Assembly: GCF_040954645.1 (NCBI RefSeq)
Contig: NC_092803.1
Span: 7,813,230 to 7,877,229 of the forward strand
DNA length: 64,000 bases
Origin: Diabrotica undecimpunctata
Lineage: Eukaryota > Arthropoda > Insecta > Coleoptera > Chrysomelidae
Direction: 5' to 3'
The position numbers and the translations under genes were made by a program. Of this stretch, positions 1-10,956 are shown in pieces. Below the pieces are notes generated by a model. It was given only the letters and a program-made list of their open reading frames with translations, had not been told where the DNA came from and made no database searches. The first letter of the stretch is position 1; every line of letters starts with the position of its first letter.

Positions 1-1158
1 TGGGAACAATTAAAATTAACCGAATAAATGATTACTGGAAGAAATACAAATTGTTCAATCTTACTTGCTTCAGTAACTATATGGGAAGAAATCGTTTCCT
101 GTTAATCTTACGTTGCCTACATTTTGTAAAAAATCCAGGTATTGGAGATACATTTCCTCAAGATCGATTATATAAATTGAGACCGATTGTCGATTACTTC
201 AACCAAAAAATGTCTCAAATATATTATCCGTCTAAAAATTTATGCATTGATGAATCAATGGTTTTGTGGAGAGGCCGACTGCAGTTCAGGCAGTATATAA
301 AGAGCAAACGTCATAAGTACGGGGTGAAACTTTATGCTCTGGCTGATCCTAACGGACTTACTCTAAAAATAGCTGTGTATACTGGAGCAAAAGTTCAATC
401 TAGTAAAAGGGGGCATACCTCAGACGTTGTTTTTCAACTAATGGAGACATACCTGGATAAAGGTTGCCCTTCTCGAGCGGAAGACTTACTGCACAGGAAC
501 ATTACGACTGAATCGTAAAGGAAATTCTCATGAAGTTGTAAGTTCTAAACTCAAGAGAGGTGAAATAATTCTAAAGTGTAATAACAATTCTGGTGTTCTT
601 ATGGGAAAGTGGCGTGATAAAAGGGATGTTTCATTTATTACTACAGAGTATTCTGCTGATTTCGTGACGGTTTCGAACAGAAGAGGTATTGAAAAAGAAA
701 AGCCTGAGGCCATTGCACAATATAATAAAAATATGTCGGGTGTAGATCGTAAAGATCAAATGTTGGCTTACAACCCATGTGAGCGTAAAAGCTTAAGGTG
801 GTACAAAAAATATTTATCCACTTTTTTCAAGTAATGCTTATAAATTCTCATTTTTTATTCAATGCGTATTCTGGTCAAAGAAAAAATTTATATGATTTTC
901 GTTTGGCCATTATTGAGGAACTTTTGGAGGGAGCCCAAACTAAAAATTGTCCCAAAAAAACTATAAAAGCAAACGAATCACACCATTTGACGTCAAAATT
1001 TGAACGAACGGATGACCATAAACGGGCTCGAAGAAAAGACTGTAGAGTGTGTAAAACTCAAAACAAGAGACAGGTGACTCCTTACCTTTTGTAATCTATG
1101 CGTTGGTCAACCAAGATTATGTTTAAACCCTTGTTTTAGAATGTGGCATTCAAAATAA
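1..1158 (+). pseudogene. piggyBac-like transposase, 3' part, broken
   Basis: Cut-and-paste DDE transposase of the piggyBac superfamily (DDE_Tnp_1_7). The left window edge removes the N-terminus. Frame 3 (to about 470) reads the core with the first catalytic Asp in LCIDESMVLWRGR. From about 496 frame 1 resumes with GTLRLNRKGN and reaches the third catalytic Asp in MSGVDRKDQM (about 736-765). Near 835 the reading shifts to frame 3 again, and from 1090 to 1158 a third shift restores the Cys-rich RING-like tail (CNLCVGQPRLC). Between the first two blocks the family's D-N-x-(Y/F) segment with the second catalytic Asp is missing, so this is a deletion as well as frameshifts. It cannot encode an active enzyme. 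Confidence 0.9.
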
Positions 1159-1312
1159 TCTTATATTTTATATTTTTGATTTTATTTTATGTACAATTTA
1201 GTTTTTATGTTCAAATTTTGTTTTGTTTAACTGTTTTCTTTTTGATTAAACATTTCTGTCTGACTTGAATTATTCTACCCTAAAATACAGCAGAAGTAAC
1301 TAAAACACCACT

Positions 1313-1366
1313 GTGGCGTAGCCGGCACCTAACATGCAATTCTTTGTTCGGTGCCGACCACGCCAC
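1313..1366. repeat. GC-rich inverted repeat downstream of piggyBac ORF
   Basis: Arms 1313-1329 and 1350-1366 are reverse complements over 17 bp with two mismatches, separated by 20 bp. The arms (GTGGCGTAGCCGGCACC type) are far more GC-rich than the surroundings. Lying 155 bp past the transposase end, it could be a subterminal hairpin of the piggyBac element, but I could not identify a TTAA-flanked terminus. Confidence 0.6.
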
Positions 1367-2390
1367 GTATGCGTGATGACCTAATTTGATAGTTATACCT
1401 CAATTATCAACTAGATACTACTCAATTAAAAAACTATTATTCAAAAGAAGCTTAAATACTAAAAATATGCTAGCACCTGAGGGTCCATTCAGATTTTACA
1501 CCGGCAGTGAACGTGTTAAGCAAATAGATCATCGGGTTGCTTTGTGGTCAAATCAGTTGCTCACCACTTAGATTTCAAGACTGCAAGTATTTATGTGACC
1601 TTGATTGAATTTAATTTAAGATAAGGTATGGCCTTTTGGGGTGGTTGTTCTCTTCATCATTTCAGCAGACTTTTTATGCTACAAAAGAGAGCACTCTTTG
1701 ATCCGGAAACATGGTATCTTGACTCTTCATTGTATCTATATCCTTAGAATAGCATGCTTAATTTTTAAAAAATATAAAGAGAATATTCGGACAGATTCAT
1801 TTTATTATACTATTATTCTGCATTAATTAAAAAATCATTTATTTACACTGGAAATAAAGTCTTTAATCACCTACCACTCGATATAAGATTATTAAGCAAT
1901 ATCTTTGAATTCCGTAGAGCAATCAAGATCAAGAAGTTTGTATCATCTAAGTGTTAGTGCCATGACAAACGCGGCAGTTTTGACCGAAGCGTTTACCCAA
2001 GGTAAAATCGAATTGAGAGGTTGTCTATGTTGAGTGAATGGATAGTAACAAACCGAGCGGTGCCTGGCGGTTTTGAAACCGAGTCGGTTGATGGTTGGGA
2101 CAACTCCCCATCTTGTTTTTAAAAACAGCCTGACTAGTAGTAGTTGTGATTTATAGCATCACTTGTGCCACACGTATCTTACGGTTTTCTTAAAGCGATT
2201 TGTTAACAATTATTAGATTTTTGTTTGTTTTTTCTTCAATATTTTTATCTGAAAATGTCAAAAATAGATTGGAAATGTAGAAAAGCGTCCTGCTTTGTAG
2301 GACATGAGAACATCAGAATACAGTGATAGAATTATCAAAAAAAAAAAATGAAAGAAAATTTGCGACATGTTTGCTTCTGAAGGGATGACT
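1367..2390. other. no gene seen
   Basis: AT-rich sequence with only short chance reading frames and an A-run near 2337-2348. I see no recognisable protein or RNA. Confidence 0.6.
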
Positions 2391-3060
2391 TCTTCTTTAC
2401 GTGCCATCTCCGCGACGAAGGTTGGGAATCATCATGGCTATTCTGATCTTAGAAGGCACTGCTCTGAATAGTTCGATTGATGTGCATCCGTACCATTCCC
2501 TTAAGTCACGCAACCATGAGATACTTCTTCTTCCTACACTTCTCTTGTTCTGGATTTTCCCTTGTATAATTAACTGAAGTATGTTGTCTTTCATCATGGA
2601 TAACATGCCCCAGTTATTGCAGATTTCGTGTCTTGATGGTTTCCAATATTTCCATTCTTTTGTTGACTCTTCTCTTGACTTCGTAGTTTGTTACATGCTG
2701 GGTCCATGATACCTTCAGGATTCTTCTATACATCCACAGTTCAAATGCTTCCAATTTTAGGATCAAATTTTGTTTTGTGTGTGATGTCTTTATTTGTAGT
2801 AGCATCACTCTTTCTGAGATTTGGACAAAACCCTGTATTGACTTGTTGACCTCTGTATCGGCAATAATTACAATAATTCCCGAGTAATATGAGGTACCCT
2901 GTCGAAAGGTATTCTGAGTTAGGCCACCATGTTTCGCTTACTCTTAATATATTTATATTCATTCTTTCCATTTCTTGAAGGATGCATTTTACCAGGTCGA
3001 TACATGCTTTTGACGTTCCACGTACCTATTTTTGCTTTTGATAATTTTACTTTGTCTTGT
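2391..3060 (-). pseudogene. RTE/CR1-like LINE remnant, internally deleted
   Basis: On the minus strand the sequence begins with an apurinic-endonuclease N-terminus (IGTWNVKSMYRPGK, about 3035-2995, then NINILRVSETWWPNSEYLST). Near 2760 it jumps straight to the post-RT C-terminal region (KLEAFELWMYRRILKVSWTQ), then LLQLIIQGKIQ-type and GRRSISWLRDLREW motifs, ending in NLRRGDGT. The 3' end has the ACGTAAAGAAGAAG tail also seen at two other LINE ends in this window. The whole RT palm is deleted and at least one frameshift separates the C-terminal pieces. Dead copy. Confidence 0.85.
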
Positions 3061-3188
3061 TTCGAAGTTTAACAAGGGTTTCTTTGATCAGTTTCTTTTT
3101 ATCTTTTAGTACTCATTGCCATGATGATTGCACTAGAGATATCCAATTGAATCTTTAATGCAGTGGTTTCTTCTTGTATTCTGCATCC

Positions 3189-3497
3189 TTATGCCGTTGA
3201 CCATTTACTTGATTCATTTGCCTTTGGTGCCAGTTTCTTAGCGCCAGGATATAAGAGTGCCCTTCCACTTACCAACTCATCCGCCGGAAGCCGTTGGTCA
3301 AGAACCATCTCCCGTCTATGACAATCGATGTGGTCTTTCCGATAAAGGGTGCTACCTCTATAACACAACTCTACATTCCAAGGAATGACTACATCAGTAA
3401 AATTTAAAAATTGCTCCTCATGACTCCTCAACTCAAAGAACAAATTATTGAAGCGCCCTTTCTCTTTTCTTCCTTGAATAATTGGGTGTACCCACAT
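3189..3497 (-). pseudogene. possible Harbinger-derived (HARBI1-like) N-terminal scrap
   Basis: A 102-residue minus-strand frame starts MWVHPIIQGRKEKGRFNNL and continues FFELRSHEEQFLNF. This resembles the conserved N-terminal block of insect HARBI1/ALP1-like nucleases (R-W-x-V-x-P-I ... G-x-(Y/F)-N-N-L ... F-x-x-Y/F). The following 60 residues are not recognisable and no catalytic D-D-E region is present. It could equally be chance similarity. Confidence 0.3.
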
Positions 3498-4441
3498 CCT
3501 CCGAGTTTTCCTTTATCTTTTCCATCGGTAGTTTAGAAGAGTCAACATCAATACTTCTTCTCCTTCTTCATCACTTATTTCAATAAATCACAATCATTTT
3601 GCAATGGAATTCTTTCTATTTCTTCTGAATTTACTAAAAACTCCCGTCCTGATTAGACAAACTGGTTAAACTAAGCGGAAAACAGCTTCGGTAAATCGTT
3701 ACGTGTGTCACTTATCTAGAAAACCAGCTCGATAAACGCTTTGGCCAAACCGGAATTTTTTGAGGACTGTTGCGCTAATTGATAGCTTTTTTATTATGGA
3801 AATTTTATAATTAGTATTTTAATATATCCTGTACTTTGTTTCTACTGTGCCATGTTATGTTTTATAAATATAACTCATTTTTGTAAGAATAAATCTCTCT
3901 CCCTCTCTCTCTCGTCAATAAAAAGTTTTATATTATTTTGTGTTTTATTTTTCCGCTATATTCTAAAATTATACAGAAATCCATAAATACAAAGAAAAAG
4001 TTAATGACAGATTTATTTGAGTTTCATCATATTTTTCTGAGTTTTACTCATAGCTTAAAGATGGAGCCCAGGTCTAACGTTCTCCTGTTCCTGTCCTGTG
4101 GAATATAAAAACATAATTCCGTTTTTCCATTTGAAAATCACTTAGAAATTTCCGCTCGCCTTGTTAGAACTAGTAACATACATTCTGCATTTTCTCACTC
4201 CGCTATAATTGCATTGTCAGATTAAATTAAGCCCGGTAGTTGTTGCTAACATCAACAGCAATGTTGCAGACGTCCATTGGAGTAATAGAGGTCAAGATGT
4301 CGAGCTTCGCTGTTACTTAGGGTAAAGAAGACATTTTATGAGGGCTGTCGCTGAGATGTTCAAGTTTTAATGCTGGTTAAACTGAACAGAACTAGGAGAA
4401 TAGGTGACTTTAGTTCGAGTGGATTTAATAACTGTAGAAAC
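3498..4441. other. no gene seen; short CT repeat
   Basis: Apart from a (CT)n run at 3894-3915 I see nothing recognisable. Short frames here have no family signature. Confidence 0.6.
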
Positions 4442-4463
4442 TAAGGTAAGATGGGGCAAGTGC
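4442..4463 (+). repeat. left TIR of pogo-like element
   Basis: Perfect inverted match to 7396-7417, starting with the TA target dinucleotide. Confidence 0.9.
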
Positions 4464-4955
4464 GAACGAAAAAATTCATAGTTAATATTCATTTAACTAC
4501 AAAAATTGCCTCTTTCAAATTAAGATTTTTTTAAACTTCTGTCGTATAATTGTGATTATTAACCGACCAATTAAAACTATTTAGATAACAAAAATACATT
4601 ACCTACCAAATTTGCCTATACATTTTTTTTTTCGCAAGTACATGTTACGCACTTGCACCACTGATCCGGGGTAAGAGCAGAATGTGCCATTATTTTTGCT
4701 AATAATAATAAGTGTTCCATACGGGGCTAGTGCAGAAATCCTACATATATGTAATTTTTATTCTTTATGCTTAACTTTAATAAAATATTAAGAAAAAAAT
4801 GCTACGAAATATTTTTTAGGAGAGAGTCAAAACAATTTCAGATATTTTGACTGAAAAATATTTATTTAAAATAAAAACATAAACTAAACGTACCAGAATG
4901 AATAAATCCTGTTAACAGTAACAAAAAATAATAATAATTGGAAAAAATACTTATG

Positions 4956-6933
4956 CTATGCTTCAAACACTTCAGGTGCAGTCTCAAAAATATACTTTTC
5001 GTAATCAGCAGTTATTGATATTTTTGGAACAGGTAGTTTTGTTTCTATGTCCGACAGTAGAATAGTGCAGACATCGTTGGGTTTTAAAATAAAATGGCAC
5101 TTATTTGTGAGCCTTTTCAAGCCTGTTACTTCGGCTTCATCACCATTGATCAGTTGTTTCACCAAACAAACATATTTGAACATTTTCTTTTTTCCAGGAA
5201 AATTTACTAATACAAAATCCCCAATTTGTATTTTGGTAAATGTAAGTTTGTCAGTAGGGTTTTTTTCATCAAACTCTTCCAAATCACTTTTGCTTAGCTC
5301 GTCAAATTCAACAATTCTGTTTTCGCTTGAATCACTGTACCAAGAACTATTATCATTTTCGGAACTGCTTTCAGCAATTTTTTTTTGTAAATCTTTTTAA
5401 TTTTTTTTTCTGGTTTATATTTTTTTGTTGTATTTGAACTTAAAATTTTTTCAACATCGGCTCTTGTTATCACCTCTGCACCCAAGCACACGCGTTTTCT
5501 TTTCTTCGAATTAGAATTGTTTTCACGTTTGGTTGACCTCAATAACAACTCTTCGAATGAAACATCCAGAATCTTCTCAGTTTCTTGAAATGTTTGTATA
5601 TCTGTCGAGCTGGAAATTGACTGTGCTTCGACTGTGATTGGATTTTCATTATTTTTTGCTGATGTACTAGGCAAAGTTAAGTCAGGACCATCAAACCTAG
5701 CCACGTTACGGGTTTTTTGCCAACGTTGGAGAGCCACTGGGTCAAATAAATCTTGCTGAATAATATTCCTATTCAGCGGAACTATTCCTGCTTTAATGAA
5801 ACCACTCACTAATATTTCGGGCCTGGTTTCCTGCCATATTTCTCCTATCATCTTGGAAAACATACTTTTTGTTACAGCGGCCCCCACATTTCTTCTCTGC
5901 CATTCAACAAGTTTAGCATCCCAACGGGTCTCCAGTGATTTAAATACACACAAATCTAAGGGCTGTAGTACATGACTGGTGTGAGGAGGGAGCTTAAGTA
6001 TCGTAATATGGTTTTCAACAGCTATATTTATGACATCTGCTCCAAGATGACTCGCGTGTCCGTCGTAAATTACTAATACCGGTCGTTCTGAACCAATAAA
6101 CTTTAAAAAACTGTTTTCAAAATAGTTTCTAAATATAGTTGTCTCCATCCACCCTTTAGGAGTGGCAGCGTAGGTAGTATCTAAAAACTCCGTGCCACGC
6201 GGAGCAGTCCACTGGTCCCAAACATGTTTACCTTTGAAGACAATAAGCGGAGGTGCTTTTTTGCCACTTGCGCTGCAGCACATAAGAACAGTTGTATTTT
6301 GTTTGCCAGGCCCACTAATAGTTCTTGTGGATGGAGCTCCCCTTTGTCCGACAATTTTTGTTTTTGACGGATCTGTGCAAAAAATGCTTTCATCCAAGTT
6401 CCAAATTTGCGACGGGCGTTCTTGTAAACCAAGTTCTTCTATAACGTTTTCAAGTAAATCAAAATAGTTGTAGATCAGGAATGGGTCAAGGTTTTTTTTT
6501 CTAGCAAATTCAACACTCTGGGGTTTTTTAATAGAGAGGTTATGTCTACGCTTGAAATTAAGAAACCAATCTTCTCCTGGTTTACCATCTTTAAACTGTG
6601 TCTTAATGTTATTCTCTTTGACGAAGTCAGCTACAACCTGCAACACTTCTTTTCTATAAAGGCCAAAACCCCATTTTTCCATAGTACGAAGGCCATTTGC
6701 TAGTTTTTCTTCTTCCTGTTGAGGAATGTCCTGAGTTCTTCCATAGCTGGAACTTTTTTGTCCTCTCCTACCTTTAAGGTGATCATGGAGAGTACTTCTT
6801 GGAATTGTGTACACTTTAGTGTAGCTCGGTATAAAGTCATTTGCCCAGATTTAATTGCCGACAGTGCAATTTTTAAACTCTCTTTCGTATATCCTTTGCC
6901 CCTGCTACTTCTGCGAATGTAATTTCTCACCAT
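4956..6933 (-). pseudogene. pogo/Tigger-like transposase, two 1-bp frameshifts
   Basis: The transposase would bind the element ends and catalyse excision and integration in the nucleus. It starts at 6933 (MVRNYIRRSSRGKGYTKESL), a psq-type helix-turn-helix. Near 6813-6820 a one-base shift moves the frame into VYTIPRSTLHDHLKGR. The CENP-B-type domain follows (GFGLYRKEVLQVVADFVKEN ... WFLNFKRRHNLS), then the DDE_1 core with Asp in WNLDESIF, VIYDGHASH and LPPHTSHVLQPLDLCVF, a DDD triad. A second shift lies in an A9 run (about 5377-5385) in the acidic linker. The remaining frame (5282-4956) is a basic/hydrophobic module (IQIGDFVLVNFPGKKK) resembling the small SH3/chromo-like tail of some insect transposases. 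All catalytic residues are present. Confidence 0.9.
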
Positions 6934-7395
6934 GGTGGAACTAAAAGCATAAAGAAAAACTGTGTGAGATTTGGGGCAAGTGTGTAATATGTGCCGCTCT
7001 TACCCCACAATTTTATCCGCAGTAGCCCCGACTTTAAAAATACGTGGGACAAGAGCGGTACAACAATAAAAACTGTCAAAAAGTAAATATTTAAAAAATA
7101 TATTATGTTTATCATAAACTATTGTGCCTAAAATACTTACCTACCAAAAATAATATAAAGATGTTCACAGATTCGGTAGATATAAATGGATTAATTTTTA
7201 TCAGTGACCTTGCTCGAGAAGTTGCAAAACACAAGTGACACTACCGTACCTATAACATCAGTGAAACGTAATAAAGCAGCTCGCTGTTGTTAAAGACTGT
7301 TGTCACGGGTATTAAAGATACCAAATAATAGATGGCAGCCCATATTTCAAAAGTGATAGGTTTTTATGATAATGTTCTGCACTTGCCCCGATAAT

Positions 7396-7417
7396 GCACT
7401 TGCCCCATCTTACCTTA
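7396..7417 (-). repeat. right TIR of pogo-like element
   Basis: Perfect inverted match to 4442-4463. A second GGGGCAAGT-type motif lies just inside it (7380-7390). Confidence 0.9.
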
Positions 7418-8010
7418 TATAAATAAAATGAAGTCAAAAAATGTTGTTTAAAAAAATGCAGTAGGTAAAACATAAGTAAAATTAAATTAAGCATTATCAG
7501 ATAAAGCATATTGTTATTTTTTACTGTACATGGAAGAACACTTTGTTGAACTAAAGCAAGATGTCCACACACTCTTGAAGATATAAGGCCATCTCAAAGA
7601 AACTGCTGGTATATATGGAATGCTTTCCAAATCCTAGAAGAAAGCCTTTACATTTGACGAAAACAATAATGTCATATAAAAAATAGTGGTATAGTAGGCG
7701 GTTCTGTAGACTAGCCTTTATATACTATGTTTTCTGTAATTTTAATTTAAATAATATTTTTAAACCCAGCAACAAGGGTCCCAGCAAAGATAGAGTCCGA
7801 CTAATTCATAGTAAAATGCAGTTCGTTACGAATTTGATCATTACGAATTATTACAGTTACTAATTGTCCTTTACGATGGATCGGATTACAATAATCACTA
7901 GTAAAAGCAAAACCTATATTTTTTTACTTTTCAAGATTTTGACTATCACTAATAGTTTTTAAGTTATTTTGAAAAAAAGCATTTTTTCAAAATTTCAAAA
8001 ATTTTTCTTT
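7418..8010. other. no gene seen
   Basis: AT-rich with no coding signature. Positions 7693-7715 contain a 23-bp sequence found again with one mismatch at 26584-26606. Confidence 0.6.
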
Positions 8011-8060
8011 TAAAATGAAAAAGACAGTCAAGATTTGATTTCACGTACAAAGTGTCTATG

Positions 8061-8108
8061 TATCTGTTTATACGTATTTCGCCCTAATAGGGCTCATCAG
8101 AACAGATA
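8061..8108 (-). ncRNA. type I hammerhead ribozyme motif
   Basis: Read on the minus strand: stem I 5' side TATCTGTT (8108-8101), invariant core CTGATGA (8100-8094), stem II GCCC-TATTA-GGGC (8093-8081), GAA (8080-8078), self-complementary stem III ATACGTAT (8077-8070), cleavage-site A (8069) and stem I 3' side AACAGATA (8068-8061). Stem I is a perfect 8-bp helix, stem II is 4 bp with G10.1-C11.1, and A15.1/U16.1 are in place. Every core nucleotide of the hammerhead consensus is present. The loopless palindromic stem III suggests cleavage as a dimer or in tandem transcripts, as known for Penelope-like and metazoan retrozyme hammerheads. Cleavage is predicted after the A at 8069. Confidence 0.82.
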
Positions 8109-8152
8109 TTCATAGGCTTTCTCAACGTGAAAAAAAGAGAAAGCCTATGAAT

Positions 8153-8197
8153 AGCTGTTCTGATGATCCCTATTAGGGTAAAATACGTATAAGCGGA
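8153..8197 (+). ncRNA. decayed hammerhead motif in right arm
   Basis: The mirror copy retains CTGATGA (8160-8166), CCC-TATTA-GGG and the ATACGTAT palindrome. The conserved G12 of the GAAA box is replaced (TAAAA instead of CGAAA) and stem I has mismatches. It is expected to be inactive. Confidence 0.65.
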
Positions 8198-8582
8198 TAC
8201 ACAGACGCACTGTACGTGAAATCAAATCTTGACTGTCTTTTTCATTTTATTCGAATCTACTCTGTATGAGTACAAAAAACCAATTCGCTAAGGATTTCTG
8301 CTTAGTTGAGGAGACATGTCGTGAAATGCAAATTTTAGATTCCCCATGTCTCTAATAACATCTTTATCAACGTCTGCTTTGCCTTGCAATTTTTAGAAGG
8401 CTCAGATTAAGGCAGAAATCTGAGTTGTGTTTCGAAACTATTTTACGGATTTATTTTTCTTTTACTTTAAAACAAATTTTTTTCCAAAATAAGCAGATCT
8501 TACAGATCATAAAAAACAATACATAAATAAAGTAAATTATTAAGCGGTAATGATTAATTTTATTTGTCCTGCTAATTAGGGG

Positions 8583-9273
8583 ATGATTTTCACCATGTTA
8601 TTACCAAAAAAAAAGGACCAACTTTATTTTGACCATAACTTCCTTAGTTTTGATGGTAGAAACGGAAAAAAACTTTTTTTAAACAGATTCAAGAAGATTT
8701 CGTACCACACTTTTGAAAATAAGCAAGAGAGGCCAATTAGAGTTGTTGTTAAAACCACCAGAGGAAATAATAAAAGACCTATAAAAACGACAATATAAAG
8801 CCATTAAAGCTGACAAGAAATTCAAATGGAAAGCTAAAAAACAACTAGATATGTTGTTCATCCTAACATTTAGACAGGATGAAGATATAAATAGAATTTA
8901 CGGCATAACAGACAAACTTAGTAAGAGAGTTGAAATCGAGCCACTAAGGAGTTTCAGATAAGTCCCACAATTTAAAAGATGCCAGGCTCACGGACACACG
9001 TGGAAATACTGTAAAAAGGAGCCAAGATGTGTAAAATGTATTGGTAAACACCTTACTAAAGATTGCCAAAAACCACCGGAACATAAACGAAAATGTGTTC
9101 ATTGTAGAGAAAACCATCCTGCAAACTACCGCGGATGTTATGTAGCTAAAAAATTACAAACAATGAGAAACGAGAGAACAAACAAAGATAATGTTATTGT
9201 TACGTTAAATGTGAGTCATACCGGTTACCCGTTTATACCTGCTATTGTAAGTTTCGAGATGAGGATCGAATAA
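8583..9273 (+). pseudogene. Jockey-type LINE gag (ORF1) with zinc knuckles, broken
   Basis: Nucleic-acid-binding ORF1 of a Jockey-clade non-LTR element. The first block (RPIRVVVKTTRGNN) matches the linker before the pre-CCHC region. After a frameshift near 8790 frame 1 reads FKWKAKKQLDMLFILTF and KRVEIEPLRSF, an in-frame TAA (8959), then three consecutive zinc knuckles: RCQAHGHTWKYC (first Cys replaced by Phe), CVKCIGKHLTKDC and CVHCRENHPANYRGC. It ends at TAA 9271-9273. No endonuclease or RT follows, so the copy is 3'-truncated or rearranged, and was then followed by the solo LTR. Confidence 0.85.
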
Positions 9274-9489
9274 TACACTAGCGTTTCGATCGAAGCCGGC
9301 AGAGATTTCTAGACAAATAAATCAGTTATAAAACGGACGATTTGAGATTTAAAAAGTCGAAAACAAGTGTCGATTAATAAATTGTTCGCGCGGCGAACAT
9401 TATTTTCACTCGCAAATAACTCAAAAAGTATTGACTTAGTGAATTTATCCAGGTCAATTTATCCATATCCGGACTTATTTTAAACGTAT

Positions 9490-9772
9490 TGTTACGAACA
9501 TGCTCTCGGCATGGCCAAGGTAACGGTTGCATTGCATCTCTAATACTCTTCTCGAAGATTCGCGGTGTACCGAGTGCGAGAGAGAATAACCGGTCACTTA
9601 GGCGAATTAGAGGTGGGACTACGTCAGAATATTCTCGAACATAATACTTTTGGTATATATAGGTAACAATGTTAGAAGTAGAGTTAGTTGTTAAGATACT
9701 ACCGAACTGTAAAGTTATAAATAAATATATGTATATAAATTCGAACCGCTCGTTAAATTTAATCTCACTACA
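9490..9772. repeat. solo LTR (Gypsy-like) with 4-bp TSD
   Basis: The 283-bp segment starts TGTTACGAAC and ends CACTACA, the TG...CA termini of LTRs, and is flanked on both sides by GTAT (9486-9489 and 9773-9776). It contains a TATATATAGG box near 9653 and an AATAAATAAATAT-like polyadenylation region near 9718. The TGTTACG start is common in insect Gypsy LTRs. No internal retrotransposon sequence adjoins it, so it most likely arose by LTR-LTR recombination. Confidence 0.75.
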
Positions 9773-9776
9773 GTAT

Positions 9777-10956
9777 GTTTTTAGCCCACGAAAAGGGTTG
9801 GCTTTTACCCCCCACGTAAAAACAACCCTGGGCTCAGCTCTAATAGTGAAGAAGATGGTAAGAGGAACCCAAATCCAAATTTTCAAGCAGATCCGTCGTG
9901 ACGATTAAAATAATACTCCAAAACAGTCATTTACTGGAGTAAAAAGTTTTTTACGATTAGCACAAAATTCTCATTCTAGTGCTCAGTAAAGGTAAAACTT
10001 ATACACCAATAATTAAAAAAAAATTAGCAAAGATTTGTATTGTTCGCTGTAGTAGCGACTTTAATTTGATAGTGAGTTTTTTAAACTCCCATTTAACTCA
10101 TTTCGAGTAACAAGAAAAGCCGTTAAAATTTATTATTTTTGCAAAATCCGCTCTAATTTAATCTTTTCCCTTTTATTCATTCCTAAAGCAGCTCCAAATC
10201 CGCTTGAAATATATTCTCCGGAAAGATATTCGACTTCAGATATATATTCAAATTAATCCCAGCGTATGGTTCATTTGCCGAGAATGCAATAAAAGCCGAA
10301 ACCCAAATTAAACCGGTGCATAACAAACCAGACTACAGCAAGTGCCGAGTGTAGGACGAATATGGTAATGACCAAAAACTTCCTTTTCAATGCAGCGGCT
10401 AAGGCCTATGTAAACGCGACAGGCCGACCATCAGCGCCGCTGTGATAAGGGAAGAGAGGGGATTCAGAACTAATTCAACAAAAAAATTGTTTTATTGAGT
10501 CAAACAAGTTCAACATTCTCAAACAAATATTTTATTTGACCGATTGGGATCCAAATCTAAGACAATTCGAAAATAAATAAAATAAACTAATATTTCTTAT
10601 ATTTTAATCGAATTTGGTTTACTAATAAAACTAAAACTTTTTACTTTTCTGCTATGTGCGAATGAAAGTTTACGTAGAGCGAGTATTTTTACACAAATCT
10701 TGAGAGGTCGAATTGTACCTACTGTCAGGTATGGACACCAAGAACGCATTCTCATGCAGCTGGGATGACTATTGTAACATTTTTTTTATAATTGGATTAA
10801 AAATTAATTATTTTTATTTTAAGATTAATTTTAAAAACCCTTTGCAATTACCGCAGTTACGCCAATAGCCGTATCCAAAAATCTTCCTTTTACGCCTCGC
10901 CTAAACTAACGATGTCTTGAAAGTATACCTAGAATCTCATATTTTATATAGATATT
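9777..10956. other. no gene seen
   Basis: AT-rich, without a recognisable coding region. A GC-richer patch at about 10370-10460 has no open frame of note. Confidence 0.55.

Larger units (their letters stand above)
4442..7417. mobile_element. pogo-like DNA transposon, near complete
   Basis: The segment is bounded by a perfect 22-bp terminal inverted repeat (4442-4463 and 7396-7417, including the TA dinucleotide), core AAGATGGGGCAAGTGC. TA at both ends fits the TA target preference of Tc1/mariner/pogo elements. The single coding region is on the minus strand (4956-6933). Subterminal DNA on both sides repeats degenerate versions of GGGGCAAGTG (near 4652, 4668, 6972, 7003, 7026, 7047 and 7381), plausible transposase-binding sites. 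Length is 2976 bp. Intact ends and only two small coding lesions suggest a fairly young insertion. Confidence 0.9.
8011..8249. mobile_element. foldback element carrying hammerhead ribozyme motifs
   Basis: Two arms of about 113 bp (8011-8123 and 8137-8249) are imperfect reverse complements around a 13-bp spacer, so the whole 239-bp unit can fold into one hairpin. It has no reading frame. The left arm, read on the minus strand, contains a complete type I hammerhead core; the right arm carries a decayed version. I did not find a convincing target duplication. The unit may be an inverted dimer of a non-autonomous retrozyme or Penelope-like sequence rather than a DNA-transposon MITE. Confidence 0.85.

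Noticed and set aside
1975..3757. Weak inverted similarity (about 17 of 21 bp around AAGCGTTTA) that could be TIRs enclosing the 3.2-kb Harbinger-like scrap
   Set aside because: The match does not extend, no TSD was found, and an unrelated LINE lies between.
9374..9886. 170-codon minus-strand open frame
   Set aside because: It covers the solo LTR and its flanks, has no protein family signature, and the LTR structure with TSD explains the sequence better.
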